From contig CP096135.1 in the NCBI GenBank assembly GCA_023213195.1, positions 3,406,842-3,470,841 of the forward strand: a stretch of 64,000 nucleotides of DNA, given 5' to 3'. The first letter of the stretch is position 1. Every line of letters begins with the position of its first letter. Of the stretch, positions 22,378 through 32,077 are shown one piece after another. The DNA is from Sphingobacteriales bacterium JAD_PAG50586_3 (GTDB taxonomy: Bacteria > Bacteroidota > Bacteroidia > CAMBQF01). The notes beneath the pieces are model-generated. The model was given only the letters and a program-made list of their open reading frames with translations. It was not told the origin of the DNA and ran no database searches. A program made the position numbers and the translations under genes.

Positions 22378-22941
22378 CTAGTAATTTACTATGGTTAGCA
22401 TTATGGTAAATTCCGTGTCAGAGCCTTTGTCAAACTCTACCTCCAACTCTATTAACCTGCCTTTAAACTCTTTTGTAATATCGTCTTGCGGATTTTCCAG
22501 TATCATTACGTAGCGAGAGTAATCGGTATCGCTTTCGCTAATATCGTCGCGTTCTATCCAGCCCTTATCAGCAATACAATCGCACATGCGTTTTTTCAAG
22601 CCCTCAAACTTTCCCTTTAGCACATTTATGTTGCCAGTACCATCGTAAAAAGAGCGGTAAAAACTTTGCTTTACGCTACGGTCTATACTAATACGGCTAA
22701 CGCTCATATCAGTTAGCACCACTTTAGACTCTAAAATTATTGATTTTTTAGCGCGGATGGTGTCGCCCTTTATGTTATCAAAATTAGTAACAGCCTCGTC
22801 TAATACCCGGAGAAAGTCTATACAAAAACGGTCGCTTTTAGCTGCTGCTGCTCGGGCTACAGATGTAGAATCCTGCGCATGGGCATAAAACGACAGAGCC
22901 AATAAAACTATCAGCCCCGAAAGTGTTTTTTTATAGTCCAT
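22378..22941 (-). CDS. Secreted protein of unknown function (187 aa)
   Basis: A clear signal peptide (LIVLLALSFYAHAQ) precedes a soluble domain of about 165 residues with a Cys pair in RMCDCIADKGW and a C-terminal beta-rich stretch (RLIELEVEFDKGSDTEFTIMLTIV). I do not recognise a family. It lies between a DUF6580-like membrane protein and the FAD oxidoreductase with gaps of 8 and 3 bases, so the three are probably one operon. Confidence 0.75.
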   Translation of the reverse strand: MDYKKTLSGLIVLLALSFYAHAQDSTSVARAAAAKSDRFCIDFLRVLDEAVTNFDNIKGDTIRAKKSIILESKVVLTDMSVSRISIDRSVKQSFYRSFYDGTGNINVLKGKFEGLKKRMCDCIADKGWIERDDISESDTDYSRYVMILENPQDDITKEFKGRLIELEVEFDKGSDTEFTIMLTIVNY

Positions 22942-22949
22942 TAAAAGGG

Positions 22950-23507
22950 TTATGCTTTTACTTTGGCAGTTGCAGTAAAACGCTGGGCTACATAAAAAGA
23001 GCCAAAGAAAAAGGAAGAGAAAATAACATCGCCAATAAGGCTGTTTTTAACAAAAGGCAATGCTAAAGTATAGCTGCTTACCAGGCCTGCAAAGTCTTTG
23101 GTGTACATAGGCTCTGACAACCATGCGCCAAAGTTAGTTACAATAAAGAACAACGCTGTAGAAGCTAGGGCACCAACAGGAAGCCGGCTGTATTTACCGT
23201 TTGTACCTACCCACATACCTAACAATGTAATGGCTATGTAGCATGGGTATACAAACAAGGCTTCCCATTTAAAGAAATACTCAAACGGGTTTGGCATGTT
23301 GTAAACGTAGGTGTTTACCAAAACATCGCTAACAAACTGCACTACTAAAGGGAATATAAATGCAATGTACCTGCGGCCAAATAACGCGCCTGCAAATAAG
23401 GCGGTAGCTGCAATAGGCGAAAAATTGTATATAGTTAGCATGCGTATAGAGCTTGCTAAAACAACCAGTAAAAGGGCAAACAAAAATTTATTGTGTAGCT
23501 TATTCAT
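22950..23507 (-). CDS. DUF6580-like integral membrane protein
   Basis: The 185-residue protein has five or six hydrophobic segments, begins FLFALLLVVLASSIRMLTIYNFSPIAATALFAGALFG and contains FPLVVQFVSDVLVN. This matches the DUF6580 group of putative transport proteins, which look like ECF-transporter substrate-binding (S) components. Substrate unknown. It is the first gene of a probable operon running to 21235. Confidence 0.7.
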   Translation of the reverse strand: MNKLHNKFLFALLLVVLASSIRMLTIYNFSPIAATALFAGALFGRRYIAFIFPLVVQFVSDVLVNTYVYNMPNPFEYFFKWEALFVYPCYIAITLLGMWVGTNGKYSRLPVGALASTALFFIVTNFGAWLSEPMYTKDFAGLVSSYTLALPFVKNSLIGDVIFSSFFFGSFYVAQRFTATAKVKA

Positions 23508-23555
23508 TACTATAAAATCTAAATATCAAGTTACAAATATACAACTAAAGTGCTA

Positions 23556-24286
23556 TTAGTTGTAATAGTTGCGCCCTTTAAACTGAACACCAAAAACAAG
23601 GCCTACATACGCGCTATGGTTTTTAAAGTAGGGTAAATTATCTACCCTTGATGGTTTGCTAACATCTATAAACCCATAGTTAAAACGGGCGCCAATCTGG
23701 TAGCTCATACGTGTATTGGCGCGTGAGTTGAAGAACTTACCAAACTCCATAACAAGGCCAACGTTGGTGCCTGTTATGTTGCTCTTAATATCTTTACGGG
23801 TGTATGATGGTAGAATAGTGTTGCCGGCTATAGTTTTAATAGCAGAGCCGGTGGTTTTGGCACTTACCAAAAGGAAACCTGCGGGCCAAAAAGGAAATAA
23901 GCGCCATCATCGGCAATGGGTTGTATAGACAGCATAGGGGCCAAATCTATATAACTTAAATTTACATTGTGTTTTGCAGGCTCTATTAATGAGTTGCCTT
24001 TGGTTTTGTAAGCCTGGCGTATGCTGCTGTAGCTTAACTCTATACTAAAACCTTTAAGGGTGTGCGAGTAGTAGGAACGGCCATTGAAGTAAAAACTGCC
24101 ATTAACACCAATGGTGTAGCCAATAGCGGCATTATAAGTGGTATCACCCTCGCCCGATAGTATGCGGGAGTTTATAAGCCAAGTGCTTAAGCCGCCTACC
24201 TTTGCGCCCATTTGAAAAACAGACTGTGAGCTGGCTGTAAAAGAGATTGCAATAAAAGCTACAAATAATAGCCCTAAACGTTTCAT
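23556..24286 (-). CDS. Small outer membrane beta-barrel (porin family) protein, frame-broken
   Basis: A signal peptide (LLFVAFIAISFTASSQ) is followed by amphipathic strands (GYTIGVNGSFYFNGRSYYSHTLKGFSIELSY...), FLFGPQVSF, and a C-terminus (VGLVFGVQFKGRNYYN) typical of eight-stranded porin-family barrels with unknown ligands. The frame breaks at 23866-23875 in FLFGPQVSF-LVSAKTTG; one added base, giving CTGGTAAGT, repairs it. About 243 residues. Confidence 0.78.
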
Positions 24287-24314
24287 ATAATTAGATTGGT
24301 TTTATGGAAATAAA

Positions 24315-24350
24315 AATAAAAAAACCCGTGTTTTGCACACGGGTAGTTGG
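24315..24350 (-). terminator. Terminator of the 74-aa gene
   Basis: On the reverse strand ACCCGTG and CACGGGT arms (with a five-base loop) are followed by TTTTTTTATTTT. Confidence 0.75.
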
Positions 24351-24381
24351 GGTTAAGTTATAAACAATGCTATGAGCAGAT

Positions 24382-24606
24382 TTAATCGTTATCTGAAAGA
24401 ATGATTTTAAGGTCGGCTAACAAACGGCTGATGTTGTTGATGGTATTCAAATCAACATCGCTAATGTTGTTACCATGGTTAAAGGTGCCCATATCTATAA
24501 AGTAATCTTCAGGAAGTTCTACCCTGTGTTTTTTAGCCTTTACGGTATGGTTAATTACATTAGCCGCTTTAACATTGCCAGTAAAAATTGCGCCTTTAGA
24601 TATCAT
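24382..24606 (-). CDS. Small protein of unknown function (74 aa)
   Basis: The 74-residue soluble protein reads MISKGAIFTGNVKAAN at its start and ends with a predicted helix NNISRLLADLKIILSD. It has its own -7 element (24634-24641) and its own terminator (24315-24350), so it is a complete small transcription unit. I do not recognise the family. The opening words slightly resemble bactofilins, but it is too short for that fold. Confidence 0.7.
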   Translation of the reverse strand: MISKGAIFTGNVKAANVINHTVKAKKHRVELPEDYFIDMGTFNHGNNISDVDLNTINNISRLLADLKIILSDND

Positions 24607-24633
24607 TGCTTTTGTTATTTAATTATTACACTA

Positions 24634-24641
24634 CAAATGTA
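24634..24641 (-). promoter_or_regulatory. Putative -7 element of the 74-aa gene
   Basis: TACATTTG on the reverse strand, 28 bases before the ATG, matches TAnnTTTG; a T-rich TTTTTG lies 17 bases further upstream. Confidence 0.5.
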
Positions 24642-24843
24642 AGGCCACCGTTAAGGGGCAAAAACCAATTAAAGCAATGATGTTACCGATGTAAGGTTTT
24701 TGATAATGAGATAATCAGACAATTAGATAATAAGCTAATTATCAACACATTAAAAAATTATAAAAATTAAGCAAGCCTAAAAAGTAATGATAGGTATGTA
24801 AGGGAAAGTAAAAAACAAAGCCGTGTTTTTAAAAATTAAGAGC

Positions 24844-26096
24844 CTAGGCTTTATTTAATGTAATAACAGTAATTTCTGGCGGGATGCCAACGCGGCCTAA
24901 ATAGCCTAAAAACCCAAAACCGCGGTTTACATATATATACTGTTTGCCTTGGTTGTATAATCCGGCCCATTGCTTATAAACATATTGGCTTGGGCTCCAT
25001 TTAAGGCCGGGAATTTCTATACCAAACTGAAAGCCGTGGGTGTGGCCCGAGAAGGTAATATCAATATCGGGGTATTTAGGTAGCACCTCTCCTTCCCAAT
25101 GCGATGGGTCGTGAGAGAGAAGGAGTTTAACCGGAATACCTTCTGTGCCTTGGGTGGCAATATCCATTTTGCCATAGCGCGGAAAGTGCAGTTTGTTGCC
25201 CCAGTTTTCTATCCCTACAACGGCAATACTTTCGCCATTGCGGGTTAAGATTACATTTTCATTCAGCAATAGCTTCCAGCCCACCAGGCCGTGGATTTCT
25301 TTAAGACGGTCTAAGTTGGCTTTTTGGCCTCTTCCCCACCCCACTCGTCAATATCTACATAGTCGCCATAATCGTGGTTACCCAATACTGAGTATACGCC
25401 CATGGGGGCTTTAATAGTGCTAAGCACATTAATAAAGCGCTCGGCTTCTAAAGAACGGTCGTTTACCAAATCCCCGGTAAAAAAGATAATGTCGGGCTTT
25501 TGCTCGTTAATTAGTTTTATGGCTTTTTTAAAGGGCTCTTCAGACACAAAGCTGCCGGAGTGAATATCAGAGATTTGAAGTATTTTTAACCCATCAAAAG
25601 CCGCAGGCAGGTTAGGCAGCTTAATGGTTTCTTTACGCACAGTAAAATCAAACGCTGTTTTAACCATGCCGTATATAAGCGCTACCATGGGTATGGCAGC
25701 CAGCCCCACAGCCGCACGGTTAAAAAACTGCAGGCGCGATAGCTTGGTAGAATCGTCGGTCTTTTCTTTCTTTTGATGAAAAAGGCCAATAAACAAATGC
25801 ACCAGGCGATATAAATCGTTTATAAGTAAGGGCACCAGCCCCAAGAACTTGGCTATGGTAACTATCAATATAACATTAAAAGCATATTGCTGAAAGCCGT
25901 GGTTTGCATAGCCCCTTGACATGAAAGAAGCGATAAGCATTAGCGCAATGGCAAAGCCGGTAAAGCCCCAATAAATAACAAAGGTTGTTTTTTTGCGGCG
26001 GGCGCTCCATTTAGACACCAACGAGCGTACCCCCTGATAGAAATAAACATCTATCATAAGCACTAAAACGGCGAATATTAAAAAACGTACAATCAT
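24844..26096 (-). CDS. Membrane-anchored metallophosphoesterase (YkuE-like), frame-broken
   Basis: The N-terminus carries about four membrane helices (residues 1-120) and a linker, then a calcineurin-like domain: LQISDIHSG (DxH), FFTGDLVND (GDxxD), VLGNHDYGDY (GNHD), LLSHDPSHW and FSGHTHGFQFG (GHTH). YkuE-type enzymes hydrolyse phosphodiester bonds outside the membrane. The frame breaks at an A-run (coding strand; 25321-25325 here), where one more base restores EAKKANLDRLKEIHG. About 417 residues. The active site is complete. Confidence 0.88.
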
Positions 26097-26168
26097 AAGT
26101 AGTACAAAGGTAGACGCTGGCTGCTATATTATATTGTATAGTATGGAACAAAATACGGGTTAAATAGT

Positions 26169-26176
26169 TAATTTTG
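26169..26176 (+). promoter_or_regulatory. Putative -7 element of ribBA
   Basis: TAATTTTG lies 14 bases before the ribBA ATG and matches TAnnTTTG; no -33 element at proper spacing. Confidence 0.35.
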
Positions 26177-26190
26177 CATAAAATTTAGAA

Positions 26191-27410
26191 ATGGCAAGTG
26201 ATATAAGGCTTAATACAATTGAAGAAGCAATTGAAGATATTAAAGCCGGCAAAGTAATTATTGTTGTAGACGACGAAGACAGGGAAAACGAGGGCGACTT
26301 TGTTTGTGCGGCCCGCACCGTTACCCCCGAAATTATAAACTTTATGGCTACTCACGGCCGCGGGCTTATCTGCGCGCCAATTGTTAATGAGTTGGCCGAT
26401 GAACTGGGCTTGGAGCCGATGGTGCAGAACAACACCTCTAACCACGCTACTCCGTTTACCGTATCTATAGACCTTTTGGGGCATGGCTGTACCACGGGCA
26501 TATCTGCCCACGACAGGGCCAAAACCATACAAGCCCTTATAGACCCTACCATAAAACCCGAAGAGTTTGCAAGGCCGGGACATATTTTTCCCTTACGGGC
26601 TAAAAAGAAGGCGTATTGCGCCGCACAGGCCATACCGAAGCTACTACAGACTTTGCCATGCTGGCAGGTTTTGAGCCGGTAGGTGTGCTTGTAGAGATTA
26701 TGAACGAAGACGGCACCATGGCTCGCTTACCCGAGCTAATGGTTATAGCCCAAAAGTTTAACCTGAAGATTGTTTCTATTGAAGACCTTATAAAATACCG
26801 CTTAAAGCAAGAAAGCCTTATTGATAAGCAGGTAACCGTAAAGCTGCCTACCGAGTGGGGCAATTTTGACCTTACGGCATACCGCCAGCGCAGCAACAAC
26901 ATGGAACACCTGGCTCTGCACAAAGGTACATGGGAAAAAGGCGAGCCTGTTATGGTGCGCGTACACTCATCGTGCGTTACTGGCGATATATTCGGGTCGT
27001 GTAGGTGCGATTGCGGGCCACAGCTTCATAAATCTATGGAGATGATTGAAAAGGCCGGCAAAGGTGTTATTGTATACATTAACCAGGAAGGCCGTGGTAT
27101 TGGCTTATTGAATAAACTTAAAGCTTACGCTTTGCAAGAAGATGGTCGCGATACGGTAGAGGCTAACGCCGAACTGGGCTTTAAACCCGACGAGCGAGAC
27201 TATGGTGTAGGTGCGCAAATTATCCGCGACTTAGGTGTTACCAAACTGCGTTTATTAAGCAACAACCCTACCAAGCGGGCGGGCCTTATTGGCTATGGCT
27301 TAGAGATTGTAGAAAATATAGCTATTGAAATTGAGCCTAACGACCATAACCGCAAGTACCTTGAGACTAAGAAACTGAAGATGGGACATAATTTGGAGTT
27401 AATAGATTAG
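26191..27410 (+). CDS. ribBA: Bifunctional DHBP synthase / GTP cyclohydrolase II, frame-broken
   Basis: This two-domain enzyme supplies both starting compounds of riboflavin. The RibB half (residues 1-205) has [20 protein letters not shown] and [13 protein letters not shown]. The RibA half has the zinc cysteines in [15 protein letters not shown], then [18 protein letters not shown] and [12 protein letters not shown]. Length, about 406 residues, is normal. The frame breaks at 26601-26612, where one missing G would give [16 protein letters not shown] terminator follows at 27470. I see no FMN riboswitch in the leader. Confidence 0.95.
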
Positions 27411-27469
27411 TTCAAGGAGGGGTCAGGAATCAGGGGTCAGGAATCAGAAAAATTAAAATACAGTAACAA

Positions 27470-27502
27470 ATCCTGTGGGTTTAGGCCAGCGGGATTTTTT
27501 TG
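27470..27502 (+). terminator. Terminator of ribBA
   Basis: ATCCTG pairs with CGGGAT (one G-T pair) around a 14-base loop, followed by seven T. Confidence 0.7.
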
Positions 27503-27539
27503 TTTAAATCAGCTAGATAGAATTGGAGACACGAATATT

Positions 27540-27710
27540 TCATATAATTCAAAATAGTATCGCTCCTCCGGAGCTTATAAATTAAATCGTTGGCTTTCTA
27601 TTGACATGTCGTCCCTACCGGGACTTAAATATATAGCTCCATAGGAGCGAAATGTCAATAGTAATAAATACCGGCTAACGTATAAGCCCCAGCGGGGTGA
27701 TACAAAATTA
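27540..27710. repeat. Composite hairpin element, copy 1
   Basis: Four small palindromes follow each other: CGCTCCTCCGGAGC, GTCCCTACCGGGAC, AGCTCCATAGGAGC and CCCCAGCGGGG, embedded in a frame that begins CTATTGACAT and ends ATGTCAATAG, itself an inverted repeat. A second copy with re-ordered modules is at 38243-38430. No gene here. Confidence 0.75.
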
Positions 27711-27721
27711 ACTTTCAGATG

Positions 27722-28271
27722 TTACTCGCAGCGATAGGGGTCTTCGGGGTCGGGGCCGGGGCGGCCTGCTACGTAGCACAGGGCCAGTTGGTGCGAGTTT
27801 ATGGAAAGTATTTTTACTGATACATCGGTACCGCGGCTGGCATCGGGGCCATCTACTGTTATAGAAGCATTGGGCTCTATAGTTGTGCCATAAACGGTTT
27901 CACTTTTATATATTTTTCCGTTAGATTGGATGTAATTTATCTGCAACTCAACATCATCAATAGGATAAGATGATGTGTTGCGTACCTTAATTTTTAAATT
28001 GCTTATGCCCCCAAAAGTAGCCTTATCAAATCCGCTGGTTTGGGCAGTAACGTAGCGCGTTATTTTGTTGCGCACGGCTATCATCTTATCTACCTCTGGG
28101 TCTTTTTCTATGGTAATAAGTTTAGGGCTGCCATTTTTACTATCATCACCGCCCTTTTTATTGTCTTTTACAAAGGTTTTGGTTGCATGTTGATTACAAT
28201 AACAGCAACAATACCGGCCGATAGCACCAAGCCGATAATAATAAAAAGCCATATTCTTTTTTGCTGTTCAT
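27722..28271 (-). CDS. Single-pass membrane protein with a beta-rich periplasmic domain, frame-broken
   Basis: The N-terminus, read across two A-run slips, is MNSKKRIWLFIIIGLVLSAG, a membrane anchor. A charged linker (KDNKKGGDDSKNG) follows, then a domain containing NLKIKVRNTSSYPIDDVELQINYIQSNGKI and TTIEPNASITVDGP. That pattern resembles the FxLYD type of extracellular beta domain, but this is only a resemblance. About 183 residues. The lesions are at 28177-28180 and 28257-28262. Its ATG overlaps the TAA of the nitronate monooxygenase gene (TAATG), so they are translationally coupled. Confidence 0.65.
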
Positions 28272-29220
28272 TAGGTCGTTAACCTTGCTTTAGTTTCGTA
28301 AAACTCGCGCATCATATCCTCTACAACCTGCGCTGCCGGTACTATGCTTTTTACATTGGCAATAACCTGGCCAAGCTCCAGTTCGCCCTCGTCAAGGTCG
28401 CCCTCAAACATTCCTTTTTGGCCCGGGCGCGGCCTAAATGGTTAAATATTTCTTCAATAGGTGCGCCGCGTTTTTCCATCTCGTCAATCTCAGTAAAAAA
28501 CTTATTCTTAACCAAACGTACGGGTACCAGTTGTTTCATGCTAAGCATGGTTCCGCCCTCGGGGGTATTAATCACTACATTTTTAAAGTTATCGTGGGCA
28601 CTGCTCTCGGGCGTTGCAACAAAGCGACTGCCTACCTGCACCCCTTCGGCACCCAAGGCTAAAGCGGCCATCATACCGCGACCGTTAGCTATGCCACCGG
28701 CTGCTATTACGGGTATCTTCACCGCATCGGCAACCATGGGTATTAAAACCATGGTAGTTGTTTCTTCGCGCCCATTATGGCCACCGGCTTCAAAACCCTC
28801 GGCTACAATAGCATCGCAACCGGCATCTTCAGCCTTTTTGGCAAAGGTGGTTGATGCTGTAACATGCACGACTTTAATGCCCGCATCTTTTAGTTGTTTG
28901 GTCCAGGTTTTTGGGTTACCCGCCGAGGTGAAAACTACCTGTACGCCTTCTTCTAAAATAATTTGCATATGCTCTTCTATGCTAGGGTACAGCAACGGAA
29001 TGTTCACTCCAAAAGGCTTATCGGTAGCCGCTTTGCATTTTTGTATATGCTGGCGCAACACATCGGGGTACATGCTGCCTGAGCCTATTAGGCCCAACCC
29101 ACCGGCGTTACTCACCGCCGATGCTAACCGCCAGCCGCTGCACCATATCATGCCAGCTTGTATAATAGGATAATCAATATTAAATAATTCGGAAACGCGG
29201 GTTTTATAAGGTGGTTGCAT
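28271..29220 (-). CDS. Nitronate monooxygenase family flavoprotein, frame-broken
   Basis: The FMN enzyme begins with DYPIIQAGMIWCSGWRLASAVSNAGGLG, continues with AEGFEAGGHNG (catalytic His region), and GGIANGRGMMAALALGAEGVQVGSRF (phosphate binding). Family members oxidise alkyl nitronates or act as enoyl-ACP reductase II (FabK)-like enzymes; substrate unresolved. A missing G at 28413-28414 ends the visible frame early. With it restored, the protein continues KGMFEGDLDEGELELGQVIANV... to the TAA at 28271-28273, about 316 residues. Confidence 0.88.
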
Positions 29221-29224
29221 TGGA

Positions 29225-29368
29225 TTATATCTTCTTTCTTTTGTTTCTTATAATGAAATAAATGCTTAGGCCAATTATGATTATAAGCGTTAGTAACCAT
29301 TGCCAATCAACAACTTCAATAAAAAAGAAGTAACTATCTTGTTCTGGCTCAAAATCGTATTTTTCCAT
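29225..29368 (-). CDS. Small single-span membrane protein (47 aa)
   Basis: From ATG 29368 the peptide has an acidic N-terminus (EKYDFEPEQDS), one hydrophobic helix (WLLTLIIIIGLSIYFII) and a basic tail (RNKRKKI), the signature of an N-out single-span protein. The longer open frame upstream runs into a repeat element and is not real. It lies four bases before the nitronate monooxygenase gene and is probably co-transcribed with it. Function unknown. Confidence 0.6.
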   Translation of the reverse strand: MEKYDFEPEQDSYFFFIEVVDWQWLLTLIIIIGLSIYFIIRNKRKKI

Positions 29369-29389
29369 TACTCTGCAAAGTAAAGATAT

Positions 29390-29600
29390 TTTAATTGTCT
29401 GCCGACGGCGTTCATTTCTTTGCTTGTCCAAAGAAATCCCGTATCAAGTACGGGACAGGCCAAAAGCCAAAGAAGGCTGTGCAAAATTATAGACCTTCAT
29501 TTCGTTTCGCCCCGCCAGACAGCCGCACAAAACCTCCTGCTCAACTCCATTTCAGGTCCGCACGGAATTTTGCACAACAAAGCCCAACACACAAAATTTG
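29390..29600. repeat. Intergenic repeat with TTTCTTTG hairpin (inverted orientation)
   Basis: TTCATTTCTTTG / CAAAGAAAT around loop CTTGTC (29411-29437) is preceded by the reverse of the conserved tail GCCGTCGGCAGACAA. It is followed by an internal TCCCGTATCAAGTACGGGA palindrome and repeat text. No gene. Confidence 0.75.
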
Positions 29601-29726
29601 ATAACCCATCAAGCTAGAATAACATTCACTATTATTATAGTCATTCTTGCGAAGCTAGAACGACTTGCATGTTTAATAATCTTACCAAAAAACAACTTAA
29701 ACTTATTAACAATATTTATTTTTTAC

Positions 29727-29758
29727 TTGACAAATGATGTTAAATTGTTGTACCTTTG
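29727..29758 (+). promoter_or_regulatory. Canonical Bacteroidota promoter in front of the repeat array
   Basis: TTG (29727-29729) and TACCTTTG (29751-29758) are separated by 21 bases, an excellent match to the -33/-7 consensus. The predicted start point, about 29763-29765, coincides with a perfect 16-base palindrome, GTTATTGCGCAATAAC (29763-29778). No protein gene follows for 1.6 kb; the next is the outer membrane protein at 31357. Confidence 0.7.
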
Positions 29759-29837
29759 TATTGTTATTGCGCAATAACTCCTTGGCACCGCCTTTACCTC
29801 GGTTATGGTAAAAGAAAAAATTAGCAGTACTGCACAC

Positions 29838-29880
29838 CTCACCCTAAATCCCTCTCCCCTTAAAGGGCGAGGGACTTTAA
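29838..29880. repeat. CCCTCTCC palindromic mini-element
   Basis: CTAAATCCCTCTCC, then a TTAAAGGG turn, then GAGGGACTTTAA; the same text occurs at 42975-43011. Confidence 0.8.
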
Positions 29881-30086
29881 AAGAGTTATAGTACAATTAA
29901 AAACATAGTTAAGTAAACCGAAAGCATCTTTGAATTAAGCTCTGTAAGTAAGATACCTAACTGGAATTTTGCCCCTAACCCTGGTCACGTTTAAAACGAG
30001 ATTGGGGTTAAGGTGTTTCTATTAAACGAAAAGTTAAAAATGAAAAATGAAACCAACACACCTTGCAGCAATCCTAAAAATACCCT

Positions 30087-31180
30087 CTCCCGTCTGTCGC
30101 CGTTGGCGACATCCACCCTCTCAATGAGAGGGACCTTTAAAAAAGACCCGAGAGAATTAGTGCATTAGTTACATGCTGTAAGCAATTACCTCTCCCCTGA
30201 CAATCCATTGTCTTACCCCTCTCCACGCGTGGAGAGGGGTGGCTTACGCCGAAGCTGTAAGACGGGGTGAGGTACCCGCGAAAACGAGTGCATTAGCTAC
30301 ATGCTCTAAGGGTTTCGTACCCCCACCGCCAATCACGCCCTTGGCGTGACTGACACCTCCCCTACTAGTAGGGGAGGAAAGCCGAACGTAGAGAGGCAGG
30401 AGGGGGTACGAACCGCGAAAACGAGTTGTCGGGCAACGCGCTGTAGGGATTTGAGGAAATGAAAAATGATAAACGAAAAATGATAAATTGTAACCACCTC
30501 GGCGTGCGACACGCTAAAAATACCCTCTCCCGTCTGTCGCCGTTGGCGACATCCACCCTCTCAATGAGAGGGACCTTTAAAAGATACTCCCTACGACTAC
30601 GTGTCGGGATGCCACAAAGTGGCACGCGAAAACGAGTTATCGGGCTAAGCGCTGTAGGAGTTTACCACCCCCGTCACGACTTTCGTCGCGACACCCCCTC
30701 CTAAATTTAGGAGGGGGAAGGGGGAGGTAGAAACAGGCGCGAAAATGAGTTATCGGGCTACATGCTGTACGGGTTTAATGCCAATTAAAATCCATCCCAT
30801 CTGACCCAAGGTCAGAGGTACTCCCTTTAAAAGGGAGAGTTGTTGGTGTATTAAAACATACCAGTGCTACGATTGAAAAAACAAGGCGCGAAAATGAGTT
30901 GTCGGGCTAAGCGCTGTAGGAGTTTACCACCCCCGTCACGACTTACGTCGCGACACCCCCTCCTAAATTTAGGAGGGGGAAGGGGGAGGTAGAAACTAGC
31001 ACGAAAACGAGTGCATTAACTACATGCTGTAAGGAATTAAAATAATCCCTCCCCTCTGACACAAGGTCAGAGGTACTCCCTTTAAAAGGGAGAGTTGTTG
31101 GTGTATTAAAACATAGCAGTGCTATGATTGAAAAAACAAGGCGCGAAAACGAGTTATCGGGCTACATGCTGTAAGGGTTT
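30087..31180 (+). repeat. Array of eight 38-bp repeats with palindromic payloads
   Basis: A 38-base unit, beginning GCGAAAACGAG and ending TGCTGTAAGGGTTT, occurs at about 30149 (degenerate), 30278, 30415, 30626, 30739, 30888, 31001 and 31143, all in one direction. Spacing varies (113-211). Between units lie payloads of 75-173 bases made of hairpin elements, two of which alternate: a GTCACGACTT...CCTCCTAAATTTAGGAGG payload and a GGTCAGAGG...AAAGGGAGAG payload. From 30626 the pattern is a two-unit, about 260-bp tandem duplication. The middle of the unit comes in two versions (TTATCGGG or TGCATTAG), as does the right part (ACATGCTGTA or AGCGCTGTAG). No open frame of note runs through it. The sequence 29881-30086 upstream holds no gene, and 31181-31356 downstream is leader of the next gene. 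Confidence 0.85.
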
Positions 31181-31356
31181 TGGGGGTTTATTTTTCCGAT
31201 AATTAAAGAAATATGTTCTTGGTTTAAGGGGTTGTGGGTGGTAATTTTAATTTGGGAAAATACAAGCTTGCAGCCCCTTTGTGGAATAAAAAGTATGGTA
31301 CATATACTAATTGTTAAACAAAGCCGTTGTATATTGCATTAATCCGCTTAGCAACT

Positions 31357-32064
31357 ATGATAAAACGTACACTACTTACGCTTACAGCACTATCGCTTTT
31401 TGCCTTTGCACAGGCACAAGACTCTACGCGCCACCGCGGTGGCCGCGGCCCTATGTGGGAAATGGATACCGACAAAACCCACCACGAATTGGGCATTAAC
31501 GTATCGGGCTTTATTAAAACATTTATTACCCCTGCCAATTCTACAGAGCTATCGGCATCGGCCAATAACTACCTTTTATCGTACAAAACAATATTTAAAA
31601 ACGGCGCGGCAATACGTGCGGGTTTGGGTGGCAACTACTCTAATAAAAACCAAACCGAAGATAATTTTACCGGCACGCTAAATGTACGCAACAGTCAGGT
31701 TAACGCCCGTGTAGGCGCAGAGTGGCAGTTTAAACTTACCCGCCGCTGGAACTTTTATACAGGTCTTGATTTTGTGTACTCAGGTGGCACTGAACGTAGC
31801 GAAACACCTATTGACAATATTAACAAAGCCATTACCGAGAGCAAATTTAGCGGTATGGGGGGAGGACCTGTTGTGGGTATACAATTCCGCCTTAACAAGC
31901 GCATTAGCCTGTTAGCCGAGGGTGCTTTGTATGCTATGGCTAATAAAATTACCGACAGATCGTCTATCCCGGCTTTTCCGGGCAACGACTCTAAAGAGGT
32001 AACCAACGAATTTAATATTAACTTTACCGGACCACAGTCTATATTTTTAATTATAACGTTTTAA
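31357..32064 (+). CDS. Outer membrane beta-barrel protein
   Basis: From ATG 31357 (MIKRTLLTLTALSLFAFAQAQ, a signal peptide) the protein shows alternating amphipathic strands (AAIRAGLGGNYSNKNQ, VNARVGAEWQFKLTRRWNFYTGLDFVYSGG, RISLLAEGALYAM) and an aromatic end. About 235 residues. Ligand unknown. The extreme C-terminus may differ: adding one A near 32050 would end it as LNYNVLKNYRL with an ATGA overlap onto the peroxidase gene. It sits 13 bases before that gene, so they are probably co-transcribed. Confidence 0.78.
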   Translation: MIKRTLLTLTALSLFAFAQAQDSTRHRGGRGPMWEMDTDKTHHELGINVSGFIKTFITPANSTELSASANNYLLSYKTIFKNGAAIRAGLGGNYSNKNQTEDNFTGTLNVRNSQVNARVGAEWQFKLTRRWNFYTGLDFVYSGGTERSETPIDNINKAITESKFSGMGGGPVVGIQFRLNKRISLLAEGALYAMANKITDRSSIPAFPGNDSKEVTNEFNINFTGPQSIFLIITF

Positions 32065-32077
32065 AAAACTACCGCTT

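Noticed and set aside
24382..24606. Bactofilin
   Set aside because: The first residues look similar, but the protein is 74 aa and lacks the repeating beta-helix pattern.
27540..27710. Riboswitch or leader RNA after ribBA
   Set aside because: It lies downstream of ribBA and its terminator, and its modules recur at 38243; an FMN riboswitch pattern is not visible.
28418..29173. Long open frame of 251 codons on the plus strand
   Set aside because: It lies antisense to the nitronate monooxygenase gene and its composition is that of a shadow frame.
30087..31180. CRISPR array
   Set aside because: The repeats are 38 bp and directional, but the intervals are 75-173 bp, vary in length, recur between positions and are palindromic. 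No cas gene is present.
30087..31180. Integron or attC cassette array
   Set aside because: No GTTRRRY/RYYYAAC core pairs, no cassette open frames and no integrase in the window.
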